Assembly: GCA_016296565.1 (NCBI GenBank) | Contig: JAEDJB010000017.1 | Location: forward strand, 1-21,178 | DNA: 21,178 bases | Reading direction: 5' to 3' | Source of the DNA: Oscillospiraceae bacterium | Lineage (GTDB): Bacteria; Bacillota; Clostridia; Oscillospirales; Oscillospiraceae | Part shown: positions 14,922 through 21,132 of the stretch, piece by piece | Position numbering within the stretch: position 1 is the first letter of the stretch | Layout of the letters: every line of letters starts with the position of its first letter | Notes under the pieces: generated by a model | The model's input: the letters and a program-made list of their open reading frames with translations, nothing else | Told to the model about the DNA's origin: nothing | Databases searched by the model: none | Translations under genes and position numbers: made by a program

Positions 14922-15068
14922 GCCCCATCACAGATGGGGCGGTGCCCTGCACCGAACAAGCGTTTTGCGCAGCAAAACCTTGGCGCAGGGCCAATTCACT
15001 TGGCCCGAGCATGTTTAATCTTCTCGGGGCCCCCATCGAACCTGTTCGATGGGGATGGCCGCATCCCC
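14922..15068. repeat. Cluster of stem-loops between the UPF0210 gene and pgi
   Basis: Six short inverted repeats are packed together: GCCCCATC/GATGGGGC (14922-14940), CGGTGC/GCACCG (14940-14954), GTTTTGC/GCAAAAC (14962-14978), GGGCCAA/TTGGCCC (14988-15006), a perfect 10-bp pair (15031-15054) and GGGGATG/CATCCCC (15051-15068). An outer GCCCTGC/GCAGGGC pair (14944-14950 with 14985-14991) encloses one. No T-run or gene is seen. Confidence 0.6.
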
Positions 15069-15095
15069 GCACCCATGCAGAGTCTGAAGAATTAA
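15057..15095 (+). pseudogene. Relic of a second UPF0210 3' end
   Basis: These 39 bases encode GRIPAPMQSLKN and a stop, exactly the C-terminus of the intact gene (14871-14909). They differ at nine positions, all synonymous, including TAA for TGA. Similarity stops abruptly upstream, where palindromes begin. The pattern fits a true gene end that was once under selection, left by recombination or gene loss. Confidence 0.7.
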
Positions 15096-15118
15096 CCTTC
15101 CGTTTGGAGGTGCTTTTC

Positions 15119-16447
15119 ATGCTTCAATTTGACGTGTCCAACGCCCTTCCCTTCCTTCCGAAGAACTGGCTGTCCTCCCGGCTGGACGGGCTCATCAACG
15201 CCTGGAACCTGCTGGAGCGGGGCAACGGCCAGGGGGGTGAGTTCACCGGCTGGGTCCATCTGCCGGAGAACTATGACCCCGAAGAGCTGAGCCGCCTGCT
15301 CCAGACCGCCAGAATTATCCGGGACCAGTCCCAGGTCCTGGTGGTCATCGGCATCGGCGGGTCCTATCTGGGCGCACGGGCGGTTCTGGAGCTGCTCACC
15401 TCCCCCAACTACAACCTGTTCTGCAAGGACACCCCCCAGATCTTTTTCACCGGCAACACCCTGTCCTCCGACGCTCTCAACGAGCTGCTGGACTATGTGC
15501 GGGACAAGGATTTTTCCGTGAACATGATCTCCAAGTCCGGCTCCACCGTGGAGTCGTCCATCGCCTTCCTCCTCTTCCGTCAGCTGCTGGAGGAAAAATA
15601 TGGCCGCGCCGGGGCCCGGGACCGGATTTTCGTCACCACCGACCGCCATGAGGGCCACCTGCGGGCCATAGCCAACCAGGAGGGCTACGCCACCTTCTCC
15701 GTGCCCGCCTCCATCGGCGGACGGTACTCTGTACTCACCGCTGCCGGGCTGCTGCCCCTGGCGGTGGCGGGGCTTCCCGTGCAGGAGCTGCTGGACGGGG
15801 CCGCCGAGGCCATGGGATACCTTCGCACCCCCGGCCAGGACAACCCCGCCTGGCAGTATGCCGCCGCCCGCCACGCCCTGTACGAAAGCGGCAAGAACAT
15901 CGAGCTGCTGGCCTGCTACGAGCCCTCCTTCCGGTTTTTCGGGGAGTGGTGGAAGCAGCTTTTCGGCGAGAGCGAGGGCAAGGACGGCCAGGGGATCTTC
16001 CCCGCCAGCGTGGAGTTTACCGCCGACCTGCACTCCATGGGCCAGTACATCCAGGAGGGCGAGCGGGACCTGTTTGAGACGGTGGTGCGCTTTGCCATCC
16101 CCTCCTCTTCCTGCCTGCTGGACCCCAAGCCCGGGGACCGGTCAGGGCTGGACTATCTCCGGGGGAAGGACCTGCGCTTTGTCAACGAGCAGGCCCGCCG
16201 GGGCACCGCCCTGGCCCACACCGACGGCGGGGTCCCCAACCTGCTGCTCACCGCCCAGGAGCGCACCGCCCACTGGGTGGGACAGCTGATCTACTTTTTT
16301 GAATATTCCTGCGGCCTGTCCGGCTACCTGCTGGGGGTCAACCCCTTCAACCAGCCCGGGGTGGAGGCCTACAAGAAGAACATGTTCGCCCTGCTGGGCA
16401 AGCCCGGCTACGAGGAGAGAAGAAAAATTTTGGATTCCCGCCGTTAA
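15119..16447 (+). CDS. pgi: Glucose-6-phosphate isomerase
   Basis: The 442-residue enzyme interconverts glucose-6-phosphate and fructose-6-phosphate in glycolysis. Motifs in order are VVIGIGGSYLGARA, ISKSGSTVE (phosphate binding), RYSVLTAAGLLPLA, FGEWWKQLFGESEGK with the catalytic glutamate, and the C-terminal SCGLSGYLLGVNPFNQPGVEAYK with its lysine. Length matches the bacilli/clostridia type (about 450). The frame is open back to 14942 but would cross palindromes. The ATG at 15119 is chosen because GGAGG lies eight bases before it and MLQFDVSNALPF fits the family. No clear promoter is seen; read-through from the UPF0210 operon is possible. Confidence 0.96.
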   Translation: MLQFDVSNALPFLPKNWLSSRLDGLINAWNLLERGNGQGGEFTGWVHLPENYDPEELSRLLQTARIIRDQSQVLVVIGIGGSYLGARAVLELLTSPNYNLFCKDTPQIFFTGNTLSSDALNELLDYVRDKDFSVNMISKSGSTVESSIAFLLFRQLLEEKYGRAGARDRIFVTTDRHEGHLRAIANQEGYATFSVPASIGGRYSVLTAAGLLPLAVAGLPVQELLDGAAEAMGYLRTPGQDNPAWQYAAARHALYESGKNIELLACYEPSFRFFGEWWKQLFGESEGKDGQGIFPASVEFTADLHSMGQYIQEGERDLFETVVRFAIPSSSCLLDPKPGDRSGLDYLRGKDLRFVNEQARRGTALAHTDGGVPNLLLTAQERTAHWVGQLIYFFEYSCGLSGYLLGVNPFNQPGVEAYKKNMFALLGKPGYEERRKILDSRR

Positions 16448-16473
16448 TTTTTCGTGAAATTCTCGCAATCCCA

Positions 16474-16502
16474 TTGCTTTTTTTCCGGCGGGATGGTAAC
16501 AT
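16474..16502 (+). promoter_or_regulatory. Promoter of the P-loop/zinc-ribbon gene pair
   Basis: TTGCTT and TAACAT are 17 bases apart. The leader contains a CAGAAAA/TTTTCTG stem before the AAGGAG site. Confidence 0.55.
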
Positions 16503-16552
16503 GAGTCCATCAGAAAAACAACCTTTTCTGGATCAAGAAGGAGTGATTAACT

Positions 16553-16966
16553 ATGGTTAGAGTGATTATGGGCGCAAAAGGTTCCGGTAAGACCAAGCAG
16601 CTCATTGATATGATCAATTATGCCGCAGAAAACGAGAGCGGCAACGTGGTGTGCGTGGAGATTGGCAAGAAGCTGGTCTATGACGTCAGCCCCGCCGTCC
16701 GTCTGGTGGAGTCCAGCGACTTCGCCGCCGATAACTTCACCTTCTTCAAGGGCTTTATCAGCGGTATGTACGCCTCCAACTACGACCTGACCCACGTGTT
16801 CATCGACAGCCTGTGCAAGATCATCCCCTCCGAGCCCGACTCCGCCGAGGTGGAAGAGTTCCTGGGCTGGCTGGACCGCTTCTCCGAACAGAACCAGGTG
16901 AAGTTCACCATCACCATCAGCGCCGACATCGCCCTGGCTACCGAGGCTCTGAAGGCCTACTTCTAA
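16553..16966 (+). CDS. Small P-loop protein, 'PilT-like' of Clostridia, function unknown
   Basis: The 137-residue protein starts with a Walker A motif (GAKGSGKT, residues 7-14). A Walker B-like THVFIDS sits near residue 82, and the protein ends at TISADIALATEALKAYF. It is recalled as a conserved clostridial family sometimes labelled twitching-motility PilT, though it is far too short for a PilT hexameric motor and has no secretion ATPase boxes. Nucleotide binding is likely; the task is unknown. AAGGAG precedes the ATG. The zinc-ribbon gene follows 47 bases later and is probably co-transcribed. Confidence 0.8.
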   Translation: MVRVIMGAKGSGKTKQLIDMINYAAENESGNVVCVEIGKKLVYDVSPAVRLVESSDFAADNFTFFKGFISGMYASNYDLTHVFIDSLCKIIPSEPDSAEVEEFLGWLDRFSEQNQVKFTITISADIALATEALKAYF

Positions 16967-17013
16967 GCCAGCCCCTTCCAACCTGAACACTGCCGCTAAA
17001 GGAGGAATGACCT

Positions 17014-17535
17014 ATGGCACTGCTCGATAAGCTCAACACCCTGGCCGCCACCGCTACCAGCAAGGCAAACAACGCCATCGAAAACGGAAAGCTGAACCTG
17101 AAGATCAACAGCGAGGAGCGAAAGATCGCAGAGTTCACCCTGAACATCGGCGAGCTGCTGGTGGATAAGCTGGACGCCGGCGAAACCTTCGACGACGAGA
17201 TCATGGCCCTGTATGATTCCATCCAGGCCGCCAGAGAGGTCATCCTCCGGGCACAGGCCGACCTGGAAGCCAACCGCCAGGCGGAAGAGGCCCCCGCCGC
17301 CCCCGCCTGCGCAAGCTGCGGCGCACCCCTGGCTGAGGACGCCAAGTTCTGCGCCAGCTGCGGCGCCAAGGTAGAAGAACCCGAACCCGAAGTGGTGGAG
17401 GCCGAAGTGGTCCCCCCCACCTGCGCAAGCTGCGGCGCGCCCCTGGAGGTCGAGGCCAACTTCTGCACCCAGTGCGGCACCAAGGTGGAACCCGAACCCA
17501 CCCCCGAGGCTCCCGCAGAAGAGCCCGCGGAATAA
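17014..17535 (+). CDS. Double zinc-ribbon protein, function unknown
   Basis: The 173-residue protein has a helical N-terminal half (about 1-90, rich in Lys/Glu/Ala) and two zinc ribbons. The ribbons have CxxC pairs at C99/C102 with C113/C116 and at C137/C140 with C151/C154. The two ribbons are an internal duplication; the DNA around each is nearly the same. Linkers and tail are acidic and proline-rich (EEPEPE, EPTPEAPAEEPAE). No signal peptide or membrane helix is seen. Such DZR proteins are often adaptors. AAGGAGG precedes the ATG; a strong terminator follows. Confidence 0.85.
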   Translation: MALLDKLNTLAATATSKANNAIENGKLNLKINSEERKIAEFTLNIGELLVDKLDAGETFDDEIMALYDSIQAAREVILRAQADLEANRQAEEAPAAPACASCGAPLAEDAKFCASCGAKVEEPEPEVVEAEVVPPTCASCGAPLEVEANFCTQCGTKVEPEPTPEAPAEEPAE

Positions 17536-17545
17536 CCCGGAAAAG

Positions 17546-17579
17546 AAAAACCGGTTCCCATATGGGAACCGGTTTTTTT
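17546..17579. terminator. Bidirectional terminator after the zinc-ribbon gene
   Basis: AAAAACCGGTTCCC and GGGAACCGGTTTTT pair around a 4-base ATAT loop, with seven Ts on the plus strand and five on the minus strand. It lies between two converging genes. The same hairpin recurs at 18374-18407. Confidence 0.9.
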
Positions 17580-17586
17580 GTTGGTT

Positions 17587-18342
17587 TTATGGAGCAAAGA
17601 ATTCTGCGGCCAGAGACAGGAATTCTTCCGGGTTGCTGCCCAGGGCGGGGTGATTTCCCCGGGGGAAGATGTGGGATCGGGCCATGGGGGTCTGGGCGCA
17701 GATTTCTCCGAATAATTTTTTGTAATGGCCCCGGGGAAACATCTCGTCCTCGGCGCTGCCAGTCAGGAGCAGTCTGGTCCGCAGCTCTGAAATAGGACTG
17801 TGCAGAAACGAACCGATGGACGCGGCATGGCGGATCACAGCGTCTGTGTCCGCGTCCACCACCTGCTCCCAGTCCTCCCCGTGAAGGGACTGCATCATGG
17901 CCCGGAACCCCTCCATCTGCTTGGCGGCTGTGCGGCCCATGCAGATCTGCTCCGTCAGCGTCCCATCAGCGCGCAGGCCCTCGAAGCTGTCCGCAATGAC
18001 AGCCCGGACCAGTTCTGGGGCCTCCAAGGCCAGGTTCAAAGCGGCCAGCGCGCCGCCGCTGCTGCCGATGACCAGGACCTTCTCCAGGCCCTTTTCCCGG
18101 CAGAGCGCCGCCGCCTGGCGGCTCCATTCATACCAGAGGTCGGCGGGCCACTGCTCCAGCCGGTCGGACCGGCCGCAGCCCAGAAAGTCCGGCACGATCA
18201 CCCGGTACCTGGCCGCAAAATACGGGACGATGGGGCCGAACATCCTGCCGGACAGGGTGTTCCCGTGCAGCAGCAGGAGAGGTTCCCCTGCTCCCGTCTC
18301 CTCATAGTAAATTTTCTTGCCCTGATACGTGAAATATCCCAT
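17587..18342 (-). CDS. Alpha/beta-hydrolase fold protein
   Basis: The 251-residue protein has the alpha/beta-hydrolase plan: LLLLHGNTLSG (oxyanion loop), DFLGCGRSD, the nucleophile elbow GSSGGA, an acid in GSAEDEMFP, and the histidine in GNHPA near the C-terminus. All three catalytic residues look intact. The substrate is not evident; esterases and C-C hydrolases share this pattern. The ATG at 18342 is chosen because AAGGGGAGA lies just before it and MGYFTYQGKKIYY is a normal start. A strong terminator hairpin lies only 32 bases upstream on the same strand, so where its promoter lies is unclear. The gene is bracketed by two copies of that hairpin. Confidence 0.88.
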   Translation of the reverse strand: MGYFTYQGKKIYYEETGAGEPLLLLHGNTLSGRMFGPIVPYFAARYRVIVPDFLGCGRSDRLEQWPADLWYEWSRQAAALCREKGLEKVLVIGSSGGALAALNLALEAPELVRAVIADSFEGLRADGTLTEQICMGRTAAKQMEGFRAMMQSLHGEDWEQVVDADTDAVIRHAASIGSFLHSPISELRTRLLLTGSAEDEMFPRGHYKKLFGEICAQTPMARSHIFPRGNHPALGSNPEEFLSLAAEFFAP

Positions 18343-18373
18343 GTCTGTCTCCCCTTTCCCCATTTCCGGCAGC

Positions 18374-18407
18374 AAAAACCGGTTCCCTGGCGGGAACCGG
18401 TTTTTTT
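18374..18407. terminator. Second copy of the terminator, after the alcohol dehydrogenase gene
   Basis: The stem arms equal those at 17546-17579; only the 4-base loop differs (TGGC instead of ATAT). The following GTTGG is shared too, so 35 of 39 bases match (18374-18412 against 17546-17584). It lies 9 bases past the stop of the minus-strand dehydrogenase. Confidence 0.88.
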
Positions 18408-18415
18408 GTTGGCTT

Positions 18416-19588
18416 TTACTTGTAGGATTCGGTGTAGATCTTCACCAGGTCCTCGTCGCTGAGCTGGATGCGGTCCATCTTGAAGAGGATACCCATGGTG
18501 CTCCGGGCGTTGGCGGCGAAGGCGGGGAACTCTTCGGGGGTGATGCCGTAGTCGGACATCTTCAGCTCGTCCACACCGCAGGCCTTCTGCAGGTCCGTCA
18601 GGGCGGTGATGAAGTCGGCAGCCTCCTTGGCGTCCTCCTTGCCCATGGCCTTGGCCATGTCCACAAAGCGGGGAGCCAGCTCGGGGCAGTTCTCCATCAT
18701 GTGGGTGTAGTAGGCCCGGCTGATCATGATGAGACCCGCGCCGTGGGCGATCTGGGGGTGATAGGCAGACAGGGGGTGCTCCATGGCGTGCTCAGAGCAC
18801 AGGTTGTCCACGCTCATCACCAGGCCGCCCAGGCTGCTGCCGAAGGCCACCTGCTCCCGGGCCTTCACGTTCTGCCCGTCGGCGTAGGCGGCGGCCAGGT
18901 TCCGGCCCACAGCCTCAATGGCCTTCAGGGCGAACATGTCTGCCATCAGGTTGTTGGTCTTGTTGATATAGCACTCCACAGAGTGGAAGAGGGCGTCAAA
19001 GCCCTGGTAGGCGGTGAACTTGGGGGGCACGGACAGCATCAGGTCCGGGTCCACGATGGCCAGCACCGGGAAGGTGTTCTTGTTGCCGCCGCTCATCTTC
19101 TCGTTGGTCTCGTCGTTGGTGATGATGGTCCAGGCGTCCAGCTCCGTGCCGGTGCCGGCGGTGGTGGGGATGGCCACGATGGGCAGGGGCTTGTTCTTCA
19201 TCCGCTGGCCGCCGCCGGTGCCGCCGTAGACGTAGTCCCAGTAGTTGCCCTCATTGGGGGCCATCATGGCGATGGCCTTGGCAGCGTCAATGCTGCTGCC
19301 GCCGCCCAGGCCCAGGACGAAATCACAGCCGTTCTCCCGGGCGCAGGCTGCGCCGTCCATCACGTTTGCAATGACGGGGTTTGCCAGGATCTTGTCAAAA
19401 ACGGCGTACTCCACGCCGGCCTGGGTCAGCTGGTCCTGGACGGTGTCCAGATAGCCGTTGGCCCGGGTGGACTTGCCGCTGGAAATGACGATGAGGGCCT
19501 TCTTGCCGGGCAGGCGCTGCTTGTGCAGCTTCTGGACGGCCCCCTGGCCAAAGACAAAATTAGTGGGAACATGGAAGGAAAAGCTCAC
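18416..19588 (-). CDS. Iron-containing alcohol dehydrogenase
   Basis: The 390-residue protein belongs to the group III (Fe-ADH) family. It begins with FHVPTNFVFGQGAV. The NAD(P)-binding GGGSSIDAAKA is followed by PTTAGTGTELD. Metal ligands appear as GFDALFHS (Asp and His four apart), SEHAMEH and IAHG. Substrates in this family range from butanol and propanediol to aldehydes, so only the class can be given; BdhA/YqhD-like alcohol formation is plausible in a fermenter. The start is GTG, with AAAGGAG nine bases upstream and no in-frame ATG nearby. The promoter overlaps a 7-base dyad. Confidence 0.94.
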   Translation of the reverse strand: MSFSFHVPTNFVFGQGAVQKLHKQRLPGKKALIVISSGKSTRANGYLDTVQDQLTQAGVEYAVFDKILANPVIANVMDGAACARENGCDFVLGLGGGSSIDAAKAIAMMAPNEGNYWDYVYGGTGGGQRMKNKPLPIVAIPTTAGTGTELDAWTIITNDETNEKMSGGNKNTFPVLAIVDPDLMLSVPPKFTAYQGFDALFHSVECYINKTNNLMADMFALKAIEAVGRNLAAAYADGQNVKAREQVAFGSSLGGLVMSVDNLCSEHAMEHPLSAYHPQIAHGAGLIMISRAYYTHMMENCPELAPRFVDMAKAMGKEDAKEAADFITALTDLQKACGVDELKMSDYGITPEEFPAFAANARSTMGILFKMDRIQLSDEDLVKIYTESYK

Positions 19589-19646
19589 GATGATAGTCTC
19601 CTTTCGGGATTTGATCGCAGGTCAAAAAATGCAATTCTTGGGGTGT

Positions 19647-19675
19647 ATTGTATCATAGATTGCCGCCAAAGGCAA
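19647..19675 (-). promoter_or_regulatory. Promoter of the alcohol dehydrogenase gene
   Basis: On the minus strand TTGCCT and TACAAT are 17 bases apart, with an extended -10 TG. The 12 bases TGATACAATACA are the same as in the promoter at 5363. Confidence 0.7.
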
Positions 19676-19677
19676 TC
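19658..19677. promoter_or_regulatory. Dyad overlapping the dehydrogenase promoter, candidate operator
   Basis: GATTGCC and GGCAATC are perfect 7-base arms around six bases. They cover the -35 box and most of the spacer, a usual place for a repressor. Confidence 0.5.
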
Positions 19678-19755
19678 ACAACCTCTGCCCTCCTCCCGGC
19701 TCCGGCCCAGTCCCCAATGGACACCTGCTCCGGGCAAATAACCCGGCGGCATCTC

Positions 19756-19784
19756 TGGAGAGAATCGAACCAATGTTCTATAAT
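19756..19784 (+). promoter_or_regulatory. Promoter of the lysis cassette
   Basis: TGGAGA and a perfect TATAAT are 17 bases apart. The start would be near 19791, downstream of the first in-frame ATG at 19773. Confidence 0.5.
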
Positions 19785-20072
19785 AAAGGCAGGACTGTGA
19801 TTCAAAGAGAGGGGGGACAAAGGACGGAAACCATCCTTGCAGCGCTGATCTCCGCCGGAGCGGCCACCCTGGTCTGCCTGGTGAACAACATCTTTCAGCA
19901 GCGGAAAACCGAAGCCCTGCTGACCTACAAGCTGGACGAGCTGACCAAGCGGGTGGACAAGCACAACAGCCTGGTGGAGCGCACCTACCGGCTGGAGGAG
20001 AAGGCCAGCGTATTTGACGAAAAGATGCGGGTAGCCAACCACCGCATCGCGGATTTGGAGGAGCACACCTGA
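19773..20072 (+). CDS. Membrane-anchored coiled-coil protein of a phage lysis cassette (start uncertain)
   Basis: The frame encodes one hydrophobic helix (ILAALISAGAATLVCLVNN) followed by a coiled coil to the end (LDELTKRVDKHNS, RTYRLEEKAS, VANHRIADLEEH). This architecture is frequent just before phage holins in Firmicutes, where such proteins assist lysis or anchor to the membrane. The coordinates use the first ATG, but that codon lies before the predicted transcription start and has no ribosome site. A purine-rich AGAGAGGGGGG ends at 19816, which would place the start at the ACG codon at 19824; a GTG at 19797 is another choice. The holin gene follows 18 bases later. Confidence 0.7.
   Translation: MFYNKGRTVIQREGGQRTETILAALISAGAATLVCLVNNIFQQRKTEALLTYKLDELTKRVDKHNSLVERTYRLEEKASVFDEKMRVANHRIADLEEHT
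19806..19826 (+). promoter_or_regulatory. Ribosome binding site pointing to an ACG start
   Basis: AGAGAGGGGGG (19806-19816) is followed after seven bases by ACG (19824-19826) in the coding frame, directly before ETILAALIS. It favours initiation here over the upstream ATG or GTG. Confidence 0.4.
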
Positions 20073-20090
20073 GCGGAAAGGAGAAATGAT

Positions 20091-20291
20091 ATGACCGAGA
20101 AAACAAAAACCTGGTGGAAAGCCGCTGGTGTTCGGGCGGTGAAAACCATCGCGCAGACGGCCATTGGCTGCATTGGTGCGTCGATGGTGTTGTCCGACGT
20201 CAGCTGGCCCGTGGTGGCGTCCGCCGCGGGGCTGGCCGGAGTGGTAAGTCTGCTGACCAGCGTAGCGGGGCTGCCAGAGGTGGAGGCATGA
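20091..20291 (+). CDS. Phage holin, r1t type
   Basis: The 66-residue protein has two hydrophobic segments (TIAQTAIGCIGASMVL and ASAAGLAGVVSLLTSV) with a short linker. The starting KTWWKAAGVRAVKT and ending TSVAGLPEV are as in r1t-family holins. Holins make the membrane lesion that lets endolysin reach the wall. AAAGGAG precedes the ATG. The stop overlaps the endolysin start by four bases (ATGA), tying translation of the two. It could also serve a domesticated release function rather than phage growth. Confidence 0.88.
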   Translation: MTEKTKTWWKAAGVRAVKTIAQTAIGCIGASMVLSDVSWPVVASAAGLAGVVSLLTSVAGLPEVEA

Positions 20292-21067
20292 CCCAGCCGG
20301 TTTCCTACTTGCAGACCGACCCCCGGTGGGGCAGCCTGGACTACTCCGCCCCCGGAGAGAAAACCACCATCGCCGCCTCCGGCTGCGGACCCACGGCCAT
20401 GGCCATGGTGCTGGCCACCTGGGCAGACCCTTCCGTCACGCCCAAGACAGAGTGCGCCTGGGCGCTGGCCCACGGGTACAAGGCCCCTCACCAGGGGACC
20501 TATTACGGCTACTTTGAGCCGGCCGGTTCCCGGTACGGCCTGCGGGTGACCCAGCTGAACTACACCAGCCTCTATGGCAAGTCTACCAGTGCATACCACG
20601 CCCAGGCGCAGGACGCTCTGGACCGGGGCGAGCTGGTGATCGCCTGCATGGGCAAAGGAGCCTGGACAAGCTCCGGGCACTACGTGCTGGTGTGGGGCAT
20701 CCAGGGAGACACCATCTACATCAACGACCCGGCCAGCACCAATGCTGCCCGCACCCGGGGCAGCTGGGCGCTGTTCCGTCAGCAGGTCAAGTATTACTGG
20801 GTCATTGAGCATCCCGAACATGCGAAGGAGGAGGATGACATGGACATCAACAAGCTGCTGGAGGAAATCACCAGTGAGCAGGCCTACCAGCTGGTGCAGA
20901 AGGCAGAGCTTCACGCCAGGACCCTGCCCGAGCCGGACTGGAGCAAGGCGGAAGGGGCCTGGGCCAAAGGGGTGCAGACCGGCCTCACCGACGGCACCTC
21001 TCCCGAGCGCCCGGCCAAGCGGGACGAGGTGATTGCCTGGCTGGCCAGGCTTCGTCTGCTGGCCTGA
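20288..21067 (+). CDS. C39-like cysteine peptidase endolysin
   Basis: The 259-residue protein has an N-terminal Peptidase_C39_2-type domain. C33 lies in ASGCGPTAMAM, H131 in SGHYVLVWG and D147 in YINDPAS, a plausible catalytic triad. The C-terminal part (about 180-259) has EEDDMDINKLLEEI followed by an SLH-like segment (WAKGVQTGLTDGTSPERPAKRDE, shown in part) that probably binds the wall. No signal peptide is present, consistent with holin-dependent release. The ATG at 20288 is chosen over an upstream frame extension because of the ATGA overlap with the holin and the GGAGG just before it. Confidence 0.88.
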   Translation: MTQPVSYLQTDPRWGSLDYSAPGEKTTIAASGCGPTAMAMVLATWADPSVTPKTECAWALAHGYKAPHQGTYYGYFEPAGSRYGLRVTQLNYTSLYGKSTSAYHAQAQDALDRGELVIACMGKGAWTSSGHYVLVWGIQGDTIYINDPASTNAARTRGSWALFRQQVKYYWVIEHPEHAKEEDDMDINKLLEEITSEQAYQLVQKAELHARTLPEPDWSKAEGAWAKGVQTGLTDGTSPERPAKRDEVIAWLARLRLLA

Positions 21068-21090
21068 GTTTTCATCAAATTGACGCAAAG

Positions 21091-21127
21091 AAAAAGCCTG
21101 GAAATCGAAATGATTTCCAGGCTTTTT
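21091..21127. terminator. Bidirectional terminator between endolysin and tRNA
   Basis: Sixteen-base arms (21091-21106 and 21112-21127) surround a 5-base loop, with a T-run on each strand. It ends the lysis transcript and, on the other strand, the tRNA transcript. Confidence 0.9.
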
Positions 21128-21132
21128 TTACT

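Noticed and set aside
14942..15118. Extension of pgi upstream by 59 codons
   Set aside because: The extension runs through palindromes and the UPF0210 relic; the GGAGG site and family N-terminus place the start at 15119.
17240..17428. Minus-strand arginine-rich frame opposite the zinc-ribbon gene
   Set aside because: Shadow of the duplicated zinc ribbons; no start signals.
19761..19775. TCGAACC near the lysis promoter, possible second copy of the tRNA 3' end (attachment site)
   Set aside because: Only seven bases match the tRNA T-arm and the flanks differ, so it is no better than chance.
20114..20287. Upstream extension of the endolysin frame
   Set aside because: It overlaps the holin gene in another frame; the ATGA overlap at 20288 with GGAGG marks the start.
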